Made by a program: the position numbers and the translations under genes
DNA from: Verrucomicrobium sp. BvORR034
GTDB taxonomy: Bacteria; Verrucomicrobiota; Verrucomicrobiia; Verrucomicrobiales; Verrucomicrobiaceae
Length of the DNA: 64,000 nucleotides
Assembly: GCF_000739635.1 (NCBI RefSeq)
Contig: NZ_BATQ01000185.1
Coordinates: 42,464 to 106,463 of the forward strand
Reading direction: 5' to 3'
Notes under the pieces: generated by a model
What the model was told of the DNA's origin: nothing
Seen by the model: the letters and a program-made list of their open reading frames with translations, nothing else
Databases searched by the model: none
Shown: one piece after another, positions 24,201 through 31,396 of the stretch
Numbering within the stretch: the first letter of the stretch is position 1
How the letters are laid out: each line of letters begins with the position of its first letter

Positions 24201-25289
24201 CTGCAAGGTGATGGCGGCACCGGTTGTGTCCTGCAGCAGCAGCTTGCTGATGCCCTCCAGACCACCCGTCACAAAAGTGCCGATGCCGGTGGCGAAGCTG
24301 ATGTTGATCTTCGATGCGTCGTAGTTGTTGAGCCTGAGTGTGGCATTCTGCGCCGCCCGATTGTGCCCCAGCCGGATGCTACCGGAGTTCGTGATGGTGG
24401 TCTGGGAGGTGATTCCGCCAGAGAAGGTGTTGGCGTTGGTCAGGGTCAGGCTGCCGGTGGAGTTGTTCACCTGCAGGGTGCCATTGCCGGTGATGAGGCC
24501 GGAGAAGGTGGTCACGTTGGCCCCCATGGAGAGATTGACGGATCCGTTTTGCACGGAGATAAGACCGCTCCCCTCGAAGGTGCCAATCTGGTCGTTGACC
24601 TTCGTGATCAACGTGCCTCCGGTGTTGATGGTGAACTTGGCACCATCGCTGATGTTGTTGACCCCGCTGCTCCACAGGAACGTGCCGCCGGAGTTCACGA
24701 CAATGCCATTGGCGGCATTCAGCTGGTTCGCGCTGGCCCCCGTACCGGCCAGCTCCAGCGTACCCGCGTTCACTGTGATGGCACCACCCGCCAGGTTAAA
24801 GTAGCTGGCACTGCCCGAGGTGCCGTAGTTGAGCGTGAGCTTGCCCAGCCCGGTCTTGGTCAATCCTGACGAAGTGAGCCTGCTGGAGATCACCGAATCC
24901 ATGTTCTGCACGTTCACACCGGGCGTCGCTCCCGTGAGGGTCAGCACCTGGGTGGAGGCGAAGTCCACCGTCGTGGCCGGGGCCAGGGTGACATGCCCCT
25001 CCTGAAAATTGAGCCCGGCAGCACTCTGATTGCTGGACAGGGTGACGGTGTAGGTGCCGATTCCATCCGTGCCGGCGGCGAATACCACCTGATTCCCAGC
25101 GACATACGCACCCGTCGCCGTCAGGCCATTGGCGTTGCTCGACCAGAAGGCATCCGTCCCCCACACCCCACCGAGGTTCCCCGAGCCAGAGGCCACACCG
25201 TTGGTATCCCAATAGGTCTGGGCTCGCACAGCAGGGAGCGAGGAAAAGGCCAGTAAAGTGAAAGCAAGTGCGGATCGGAAACAGAACAT
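21279..25289 (-). CDS. Autotransporter-associated beta-strand repeat protein with PEP-CTERM sorting tail
   Basis: 1336 residues with a clear signal peptide (MFCFRSALAFTLLAFSSLPA, cut after V-R-A). The body is a long series of glycine/threonine/asparagine-rich beta-strand repeats with the motif GLTKxGxGxLTLxGxNTYxGxTxxxxG, for example near residues 145, 385, 1020 and 1125, predicting a long right-handed beta-helix. The C-terminus is PEPG, a hydrophobic stretch (VMLIVMGLGLGLL) and RRRRR, the tripartite PEP-CTERM signal that an exosortase would process. There is no autotransporter beta-barrel, so the repeat name describes fold, not secretion route. It converges on the blaR gene with only 31 bp between stops. 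No exosortase gene is in this window. Likely a surface or extracellular-matrix protein. Confidence 0.9.
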   Translation of the reverse strand: MFCFRSALAFTLLAFSSLPAVRAQTYWDTNGVASGSGNLGGVWGTDAFWSSNANGLTATGAYVAGNQVVFAAGTDGIGTYTVTLSSNQSAAGLNFQEGHVTLAPATTVDFASTQVLTLTGATPGVNVQNMDSVISSRLTSSGLTKTGLGKLTLNYGTSGSASYFNLAGGAITVNAGTLELAGTGASANQLNAANGIVVNSGGTFLWSSGVNNISDGAKFTINTGGTLITKVNDQIGTFEGSGLISVQNGSVNLSMGANVTTFSGLITGNGTLQVNNSTGSLTLTNANTFSGGITSQTTITNSGSIRLGHNRAAQNATLRLNNYDASKINISFATGIGTFVTGGLEGISKLLLQDTTGAAITLQVGNNDASTVYRGALSGSGGLTKIGSGTLTLTGEFITVTATTGGVPTTLTSPGAASHTYTGDTTILSGPHTNGGVNSTSASTLKLDFNALADVSTVSGSTTYLTTATAATSNIISSSSRLVLGTGRLWVAGNNAGGTASQTFNNTRLLTGRSYVTVTQGTVAGPTVVNLGTITREVASILEFTLPTGTQSLTNGITTTTANGASGILGGWAIVGNEWAVKNTAGNDIGNIVAAGAGVYTAYAGGDVVGTAITNVLINDASTTVSTGTGTTDVNTVMVRNLAADNSVVNRTIDIAAGETLRLGESGSIWNQGGGTLAIGTAANVGVLTAGGADNTAGEIILHQTGAGEVTLRSSIRDNGTGAVTFIRTGAGGQVIISGVNTHTGGSVFTQGRTRVDSVGGLGSGRVTVTTGGQLWMNASGTYAQAFSLSGTGYGESGVPGALRLAGGQVLSGVITLTGDTRIGAVNANTASTLSGKITGDYALDLSGGAGGTNIIVLSNTTNDFTGNLSLNTNLNGTTAFNSALVTVRLGASEVIPSGFGKGNVVLSGGSSAVTLDLNGFSETINSLISYGTHSNTFVINNATGTTSTLTLGDNNTSTLVATNAAYSTYFGGALKDGLGVLGLTKVGEGTQTLSGANTYSGVTQINKGILQAGAVNTLSANSDVVLQNDATVILALTNGIADFSQVIKSLSGGGMVNLGTIAAADTVATPGTRLTTGGTADTTYSGQMVGAGGLVKQGTGRFTLTGANTYVGTTTVTAGNLQVGVSGAGQTGTGQVTVNAGATLSGTGVVQGATTVNGLLSAGDNGGTGMGKLTFSNVTSGSLVLAGGGSALDPRALFTLGGATGNETNPMDGIQTTGWLNGGTGNHDHLSVQGSLTLTSGSVIKVVLADVYTPAWGDVFNLLDWATVTGSLNAGTFNVATDLNLQVSDTMTANGWYWETNQFLTDGIIYVAPEPGRVMLIVMGLGLGLLRRRRR

Positions 25290-25445
25290 GAGCTGGGGGA
25301 AGCGAAAAAGGGGGCCGGGACCGTACTGCCGGACCGCCCAATGAACAAGGCGGTTCGAGACTACGCGCTCAGCCGCATCTTTTTTGGGCGATTATCAGGT
25401 GATGAATCCCCCGTCGCCCTGTGGCTTCCGCGGTCCAGGAGCCGC

Positions 25446-26798
25446 TCAGGGCGTCCCCAGGCTCGTGATCTTGACCTCCTTGCCCTTGTTCTCCTTCACC
25501 GGGCCGAGCGTTGTCACCTCACACTTGGCCGCCCGGGATCCAATGACCACCGGTAGTGACGTCTCATTGCGCAGGGTGATGTCGCGGGCATCCCGCTCAC
25601 TCACTGGAGACAAACCAGTACCCATGCCGGGCGGTGCAAAGCCAAGCAGGATGGGCAGAAGACGCGCCGGCTTGCCCTGGGCGGTGATCGTGACCTTGTT
25701 TCTGCGTCCGTAGATGGCAGCCGTTTCGTGCACCTTGAAGTTGTTTTCCTCCGAGGGCACCAGCTTCACCTCCACAGTAGCGTCATCGCCTTCTACAAAG
25801 AGCAGCGGCCCGTATTGAACATCGCCTTGGCACTGCAGGATCGCGGCTCCGTTGGAAACCCAGAAGCCGCGCTCGCAGCCCAGCGCAGTGCAGCCCTCCA
25901 CCCTGGGCGCAGTCTTGGTGCGCAACTCGAACCCGCCGCGCATGTTCCGGGCGGTGCAGTTCTTCACCGTCAGGTTCTTGTGCTGGCCATAGGTGCGGAA
26001 GGCGTCCTCTCCCAGTGCTTTCATATAACCTGGAAGGATCTGGCAGTCTCCGGCATGGGTTTTCATCACGGTCTGAAACTTGCGCTTCACCGCGAGGCCG
26101 TCCGTCTCCCTCAGAATCTCGTCGGTGGAGCGCATCACTCCCTCCACGTGGCAGTTCTCGAAGCGGATGTCGTTGCAATCCTCCTGCAGGTAGAAGCCGT
26201 GGCCGAAGGAGCGCGAGTAGATCCTGCACCCGATGAGGGTGGTCTGGCTGCCGGTGATGTGCACCCCGCTGTGCTTGAGCCCCCCTTTGCCGAACAGGTC
26301 GCCATAGCCATACGGTGCCGATCCCTGCACGTGAACGGTGCAATCACGCAGGGTGGTGCCTTGTCCCACCACCCCGAGAACCGCCCCGCCATTCGCCTTG
26401 CCATCACCCACACTGGTGATCGTCAGCCCCTTCAGAGTGACATTGCTGCCGTTGATGAGGAACTCATCCGTGTGGATGGGTGAACGGAGGGCTGCTCGCA
26501 GAGCGGTGTCCAGCTTGATGGTCACGCCCGTGAGGTCGAAGGTGTTGTTGCTCCCGCTGAAGGTGATGAACTGCCACTCCTTCCGCTTGGCCCGCTCCCG
26601 GATGGTCGCCAGCGGGATGAAGTCCGCCAGGCGGTACACCCCGGGCGTCATTTTCACCTTCTGGCCGCTTTCAGCCGCCTTTTGAGAGAGCTCAGCCAGG
26701 CTTGAGATGGTGATCGGGTCCGGGTCGACAGGAGCAGCGGAGATGGCGGGAGCAGCACCCCACAGGATGAGCAGGGCGGGTAGCAGGAGGTATTTCAC
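25446..26798 (-). CDS. Secreted right-handed beta-helix (pectin-lyase-fold) protein
   Basis: 450 residues from the GTG at 26798, which opens a signal peptide (VKYLLLPALLILWGAAPAIS). The in-frame extension further upstream lacks signal features and would run through a BlaI-like operator. Stacked-coil spacing is evident: NGSNVTLKGLTITSVGDG, LRDCTVHVQGS, LIGCRIYSRSFGHGFYLQ, IRFENCHVEG, LTVKNCTARN, VEGCTALGCERGF. An opening segment (SSLAELSQKAAESGQKVKMT) resembles beta-helix polysaccharide-active proteins. No certain catalytic residues could be assigned. It lies between the PEP-CTERM protein and a sulfatase on the same strand. A role in polysaccharide breakdown or binding is inferred from fold and context. 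Confidence 0.8.
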   Translation of the reverse strand: MKYLLLPALLILWGAAPAISAAPVDPDPITISSLAELSQKAAESGQKVKMTPGVYRLADFIPLATIRERAKRKEWQFITFSGSNNTFDLTGVTIKLDTALRAALRSPIHTDEFLINGSNVTLKGLTITSVGDGKANGGAVLGVVGQGTTLRDCTVHVQGSAPYGYGDLFGKGGLKHSGVHITGSQTTLIGCRIYSRSFGHGFYLQEDCNDIRFENCHVEGVMRSTDEILRETDGLAVKRKFQTVMKTHAGDCQILPGYMKALGEDAFRTYGQHKNLTVKNCTARNMRGGFELRTKTAPRVEGCTALGCERGFWVSNGAAILQCQGDVQYGPLLFVEGDDATVEVKLVPSEENNFKVHETAAIYGRRNKVTITAQGKPARLLPILLGFAPPGMGTGLSPVSERDARDITLRNETSLPVVIGSRAAKCEVTTLGPVKENKGKEVKITSLGTP

Positions 26799-26859
26799 GA
26801 ACACAGGAGGAGAATGGGACGGTCTCTCTCCTACGAACCTCTGGCATCTGTTCTGCCCC

Positions 26860-26871
26860 CAACAAATGTAG
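26860..26871 (-). promoter_or_regulatory. BlaI-type operator half-palindrome upstream of the beta-helix gene
   Basis: The minus strand reads CTACATTTGTTG, matching 10 of 12 bases of operator 1 at the blaI promoter (CTACATTTGTAG). It sits about 60 bp upstream of the GTG start, where a promoter would be. It may make this gene a second target of the BlaI repressor encoded 7 kb away. A 12-bp match could be chance. Confidence 0.4.
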
Positions 26872-26957
26872 GGGGAGGAAAGCTGCTGCACCGCGGGCGC
26901 CCGGTAAAGAGCGCCAGCAGGCAGGCAGACGGTCTAATCGACCGTCATCACTGGCGG

Positions 26958-29015
26958 CTAGTTCTTGGAGAGCACGATCTCCACGGAGTCGATCTTGCCA
27001 TTGAAGGGAGCCGCCTTCGCATAGGGGCCGACGGGGGCACCAAGGTCGTTGCCGACATCGAGCCCGTCTTTGGGATTGGCCTTGATGACGCCCTCCGCTT
27101 TCGCAGTCACCGCACTCCCACCGACAGAGAGTGAAATTGCGCCATCTTCGCCGAGGGTGGCGACGGCGGTCTGCGGTCCTTTGACGGCTTCCGGCAGGGC
27201 CACCTGGGTGATCTTGCCATCACGGCGCACCGCAAAAGTCAACTTGCCCTGCTGGAAGGAGAGCGAATACCCGTGGGCCGTGCCGCCATGAGCGACGAGG
27301 ACGCCCTCACTGTCGCCATCTGCTGCCTCGAACTTCGCGGTGAGGGTGAATCCCCTGCCCCCCACACCGGGAGCTTTCTCACCATCGAGGTGGTCACCGC
27401 TCTTCAGGGCAAAACGGTTGGGCCCCTTCTTACGGGGGCCAGCCCGCCACCCTCCCAGCGGAAGCACATTCGAGTTTGCCGCCCAGGTTTGCCACTTGTC
27501 CGCAAGAGCCTTCACCACTTCAGGGCGTGCGGCCGCAAGGTCGTTCTGCTCACTGCGATCTGCTGCCAGATCGTAGAGACGCCAGGGCTGATTCTCCAGA
27601 GCGACGAGCTTGAGGTCGCCGTCACGCACCGCACGATTGCCTTCATGCTCCCAGAAGATCGGCTGGCTGCGGGCCAGGGATTCGCCTTTCAGCGCGGGAA
27701 GCAGACTGGTGCCCGCTTTGGGCGTGATGGCTTTGCCGTTGAACTCCTTCGGGTATTCCGCGCCGGAGGCATCCACCGCCGTCGCGAGAATGTCGATCAA
27801 ATGGCCGGGTTGCTTTTCCAAGACACCACGGCGTGCCGCGGGAATACCATTCGGCCAGTGGGCGATCAGCGGTGTGGAGATGCCCCCCTCGTCCGTGTAG
27901 TGCTTGTAGCGCACAAACGGGGTGTTGTTGAGCGTGGCCCAGCACTGGCCAATGAAGACGTCAGAGTCCACACTGCCCAGATTCTTCCCGCTGGAGCGCC
28001 CCTGAACGCCCGCTTCCGCATTGCCCCCGTTGTCGCTCAGGAAAAGGATGAGCGTGTTGTCCAGCTGGCCGCGCTGTTTCAGCCCGTCCACGAGTTGCCC
28101 GACAGCCCGGTCCATGCGCTCGATGACGGCGGCATAGATGGCCATGAGGTGATCATATCGGTCCTGCTGCTCCGGCGTGAGGCTGTCCCACGCAGGCACC
28201 TCTGCGGGGCGGGGAGAGAGCGGCCACTTCTCATCAATGAGCCCAGCGGCAATCTGGCGGCGATAGCGCTCCTCGCGGAGTTTGTCCCAGCCTGACTTGA
28301 ACTTGCCACGCCAGCGGGCGATGTCCTCCTCCGGAGCCTGCAACGGGAAGTGCGGCGCATTGAAGGCGCTATAGAGGAAGAACGGCTTCTTCGCAGCGAG
28401 AGCCTCATCCACGAACTTCAGGCCGAAGTCTGCCCACAGGTCACTGGAGTACCATTCTTTGGGCACAGGCCCACCCTCTTTGGCAACCTCCTCGCCATTG
28501 TAGAAAAGGCGCGCGTTCTTCGCCTGGGGGAAGTAGAAGCCACCCGCGGCGGCTGTCAGCGTGCGCTGGAATCCGCGCTTGTCCGGCACCACGCCAAAGT
28601 TCTGGCCCACATGCCATTTGCCCATCATGGCGGTGAAGTAGCCCGCCTGGCCCAGCACCTCAGCAATGGTGACGGAGGTGTCATTGAGCCGACCAGAATA
28701 CCCTGGGAGGGCGTTGCCCTTGTCATCGCGTCGTTCATCTGTCATATGCCCCACGCCTGCCTGGTGCGGATACAGCCCGGTGAGGAGGGAGGCACGCGTG
28801 GGGCAACAGCGTGCGGCATTGTAGAACTGGGTGAAACGCACCCCGTCCTTGGCCAGAGCGTCCAGATTGGGCGTCTTCAGTTCACCGCCATAGCAGCCAA
28901 TGTCCGACCAGCCCATGTCATCGACCAGCATGACCACGACGTTGGGTCTTTCAGAGGGTGTGGCAGCGACGACCGAGCAGGCCGTTGCCAAAAGAGTCAG
29001 GAGAGAGATTTTCAT
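26958..29015 (-). CDS. Secreted formylglycine-dependent sulfatase with C-terminal lectin-like domain
   Basis: 685 residues from the ATG giving MKISLLTLLATACSVVAA (signal peptide). The sulfatase domain shows PNVVVMLVDDMGWSDIGCYG (Asp32/Asp33 metal ligands) and the modification motif C70-C-P-T-R in RCCPTRASLLTG, where Cys70 would become formylglycine. Later signatures are GKWHVGQN, LFLSDNGGN and GISTPLIAHWPNG. After about residue 530 comes a jelly-roll, concanavalin-like segment (GFTLTAKFEAADGDSEGVLV through FNGKIDSVEIVLSKN), an extension found in many PVC sulfatases and perhaps carbohydrate-binding. It probably desulfates algal or animal polysaccharides outside the cytoplasm. The maturase is not in this window. 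Confidence 0.93.
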   Translation of the reverse strand: MKISLLTLLATACSVVAATPSERPNVVVMLVDDMGWSDIGCYGGELKTPNLDALAKDGVRFTQFYNAARCCPTRASLLTGLYPHQAGVGHMTDERRDDKGNALPGYSGRLNDTSVTIAEVLGQAGYFTAMMGKWHVGQNFGVVPDKRGFQRTLTAAAGGFYFPQAKNARLFYNGEEVAKEGGPVPKEWYSSDLWADFGLKFVDEALAAKKPFFLYSAFNAPHFPLQAPEEDIARWRGKFKSGWDKLREERYRRQIAAGLIDEKWPLSPRPAEVPAWDSLTPEQQDRYDHLMAIYAAVIERMDRAVGQLVDGLKQRGQLDNTLILFLSDNGGNAEAGVQGRSSGKNLGSVDSDVFIGQCWATLNNTPFVRYKHYTDEGGISTPLIAHWPNGIPAARRGVLEKQPGHLIDILATAVDASGAEYPKEFNGKAITPKAGTSLLPALKGESLARSQPIFWEHEGNRAVRDGDLKLVALENQPWRLYDLAADRSEQNDLAAARPEVVKALADKWQTWAANSNVLPLGGWRAGPRKKGPNRFALKSGDHLDGEKAPGVGGRGFTLTAKFEAADGDSEGVLVAHGGTAHGYSLSFQQGKLTFAVRRDGKITQVALPEAVKGPQTAVATLGEDGAISLSVGGSAVTAKAEGVIKANPKDGLDVGNDLGAPVGPYAKAAPFNGKIDSVEIVLSKN

Positions 29016-29209
29016 GTAAACGGGGGGCACAAGCCATCCGGTACAACCATCGGTGGTGGTGGCGTGTTGACCGGGGCAAAGGGACGACGGGCAGTCTTCC
29101 TGAGGCAGCAGGGGTGGTGGTCAATGGCTGCCAAGGAATCAGGCGCACCTGGACGGCGCGCCCCTCGTGAACGTCTCACACGCGTCAATCCTTCAACCTT
29201 TGTATCAGT

Positions 29210-29980
29210 TCATCGTCCACCCCGGCTCGTCCGGTTCACCATGTCCTCGTAGATGCGTCGGCGCTCCTCCATGCTCATGCCGCGATTGCGAATGCCGATC
29301 ATCTCACGGTTGATGGCCTCGCGCTGCTCCACACTCATCCGGGAGAGCTTCTCCACCGTCTCAGGCGGCGGCTGCCGGGGATAGCCGTCCGAGGAAAACC
29401 CTTCACGATAGTTCACGGCGGCTTGCTTGGCCTCCGCCTGCTCAGCCGGGCTCAGGGGTACTTGGGTGCCTCCCGGACCGCCGCCAAAGCCTCCACCACC
29501 GCCGATAGGGCGCTTGGGCTTGGAGGGTGGCTTCCCATAGCGAATCACTGCGACCTCACCTCCCTTGACTTGAATCTTGGCCGTCCAGGTGTGCATCACT
29601 GCTGGGTCGCCACCAATGCCCATCAGCTGCCACCCTTCGCGATTGGGCTTCTGCGAGACCACTTGGGACTCCATCGTCTTCGTGTCCAGGAGCGTGGCAT
29701 ACACCTCGTTGTCGAAGCGAGCGACCCCCGTGAGGATCAGCGTGTCTGACAACCCCAGAGAGCGGGTGAAAGGAGGATTTGTGAGAAGCCCCTCGAAGAG
29801 CTCATGTTTCAGCGGCTGCGGCATTCCTTCAGCGTCATTGGCTGCCGCGGCGGGTAAAGGTGCGGGCGGCATATCTGCTGCCAGGGCTCGTTCGACTCCC
29901 GCCCATGCCCACACACCCAGCAAGAGCGCCTTGAGAACCAGCGTCGACGCTTTCTTCAGTGGGTGCGGCAGTGGGATCAC
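29210..29980 (-). CDS. Secreted protein of unknown function
   Basis: About 256 residues from a GTG at 29980; a TTG at 30022 is the alternative. A signal peptide is visible (KKASTLVLKALLLGVWAWAG, cut near A-L-A-A). The middle has beta-rich text (LSDTLILTGVARFDNEVYAT, WTAKIQVKGGEVAVIRYG), then a glycine stretch (GGGGGFGGGPGG). The C-terminus is charged and helical (MSVEQREAINREMIGIRNRG, MEERRRIYEDMVNR). I recognise no family. The first part resembles verrucomicrobial pilus-accessory-like proteins that describe a stored parameter, but this is only an impression. It lies 194 bp upstream of the sulfatase on the same strand and may share its transcript. Confidence 0.65.
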   Translation of the reverse strand: MIPLPHPLKKASTLVLKALLLGVWAWAGVERALAADMPPAPLPAAAANDAEGMPQPLKHELFEGLLTNPPFTRSLGLSDTLILTGVARFDNEVYATLLDTKTMESQVVSQKPNREGWQLMGIGGDPAVMHTWTAKIQVKGGEVAVIRYGKPPSKPKRPIGGGGGFGGGPGGTQVPLSPAEQAEAKQAAVNYREGFSSDGYPRQPPPETVEKLSRMSVEQREAINREMIGIRNRGMSMEERRRIYEDMVNRTSRGGR

Positions 29981-30183
29981 AGGTCGGATTACGGTCCCTG
30001 TCGGGCTGAAACTTTCACCCAATCATAAAACGCCCCCAAAGGCCCTGGGACTCCGGTTGTTGGCACTGCGAACAGCAAGTGTTTGCCAAGGAGGCAATGG
30101 GATTGCCTGCCGTGTCATTGAGGGTGAGTGAGTCTCTGACTTGCTGGAGGTTTATCCGGCTTGCATGCGCCAAGCATGGCGCT

Positions 30184-31173
30184 TCAGTCGGCGAGTACTA
30201 CAGGAGTGTATTGCAGTCCTGGAACCTTCAGCTCATCTAGCACCTGTCGGAAACGCTGAGAAACAATTACACTGGGGAATGCTATTTTCGGACCATTGCC
30301 CGTTCTCTCAGCTGTAATTCCCACATCAAATTCCCCCAGAGCTTCAACTTGTTTCCTGGAGTAGCTGAGCACCTGCAATTCATAACCTTCGTCATAAAAA
30401 TAGGCGCACTCCCAACGGTCCTTCCAATCATCGAAGGGTGTTTTCTCAAAGCCGTGTTTGTTGATGTACTTGGTCAAGCATCTGGGGAGTGTGACCGTAC
30501 TGGTCAAGTGCCAGAGAGGCTTTTTCACAGGACCGCTTTTCCTTCTTACATGAATTGGGTTGAGTTTCAATCCGATCAACGAGCGGACCTCGAGCTCGTC
30601 TTTCAACCTTTGATCGACTCCTATGGGAGGGAATGGCGAAAGGAACCCCAGCTGCACCTTGGAATTCTGTTTGGAATCATTTTTCACTGCAAGCTCACCT
30701 CGGATGAATTCCTCATCAGTAGGTTCGGTTTGGGTTCCGATCTGGTATTGGTAGGCATGGAGCCAAAGGTAAGAAGCGCTGTTGAGTTGCTCGTCATCAA
30801 ACTCCCGACGCTTTAATACATGGAAGAAGAACCGGCTTTCGTTGGTGATCAAAGAATCACGGGCCAGGTCTATTCCCAACAGCTCTCGCAATGCAGCCAC
30901 AATTTCACGGAGAGGCACTGAGTCCTCAGCTTGTTTGACCTGAAGATAGGTCTCGATGGGAGGTACTCCATCTCTCTCAACTGTGCCGCGGTCAATCTTG
31001 TACTCTTTAGCTACTAGGCCGCTACGATTTGCGAGCTCGCGGACTTGATCCGCAGAATCGACGTAGATAACCGAACCACACGCTCGAATACCTTCAGGAC
31101 GAACCCCGTCTGAAATGGTGAACTCCCAGATTGCAGACTTTGCACATGGAACCGCCGATTTGCTAAAGTTCAT
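30184..31173 (-). CDS. Imm11-like (DUF1629-type) hypothetical protein, compositionally atypical
   Basis: 329 residues, cytoplasmic, no signal or membrane segment. The C-terminal FPSVIVSQRFRQVLDELKVP followed by GLQYTPV matches the ending of the Imm11/DUF1629 immunity family (pattern VSQRFxxVLEExGxxGxxFxPV) as I recall it. The N-terminal two-thirds is not recognised. Codon and base use are visibly more AT-rich than the GC-rich neighbours, with runs such as TTTTTCAC and AAAAATAG, which suggests transfer. No toxin gene adjoins it: the flanking genes are a secreted protein and a TonB-like protein. It may be an orphan immunity gene or a member with another role. Family call is tentative. Confidence 0.6.
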   Translation of the reverse strand: MNFSKSAVPCAKSAIWEFTISDGVRPEGIRACGSVIYVDSADQVRELANRSGLVAKEYKIDRGTVERDGVPPIETYLQVKQAEDSVPLREIVAALRELLGIDLARDSLITNESRFFFHVLKRREFDDEQLNSASYLWLHAYQYQIGTQTEPTDEEFIRGELAVKNDSKQNSKVQLGFLSPFPPIGVDQRLKDELEVRSLIGLKLNPIHVRRKSGPVKKPLWHLTSTVTLPRCLTKYINKHGFEKTPFDDWKDRWECAYFYDEGYELQVLSYSRKQVEALGEFDVGITAERTGNGPKIAFPSVIVSQRFRQVLDELKVPGLQYTPVVLAD

Positions 31174-31278
31174 CCTGCACCCTGAAGTGATGTTGGGCCA
31201 GGGTCAATTCGCTATCAGATGTAGACAGGATAATTCACGCCAGCCATAACCGCCCGTTTGTCACCCCGCCTGTCCTCA

Positions 31279-31321
31279 CCACAAAAAAATGTGGTCAGCG
31301 TGTTCCCCCTCTTTGGAACAC
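31279..31321. terminator. Two adjacent hairpins, possible terminator
   Basis: CCACA-AAAAAA-TGTGG (31279-31294) and GTGTTCC-CCCTCTTT-GGAACAC (31300-31321) lie just downstream of the stop of the leftward TonB-like gene. On the minus strand the larger stem comes first, and the T-run follows within the loop of the smaller one, an untidy but plausible terminator. Confidence 0.4.
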
Positions 31322-31396
31322 ATCATCATCGTGGCCCCTCCGACAATCTACCCTAGCCCTACGCAGGTTATACACAAGTGGGGAGAAAGGCCCCCT

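Noticed and set aside
23181..24869. 562-codon plus-strand open frame
   Set aside because: Antisense to the autotransporter-repeat gene, repetitive, and without start signals.
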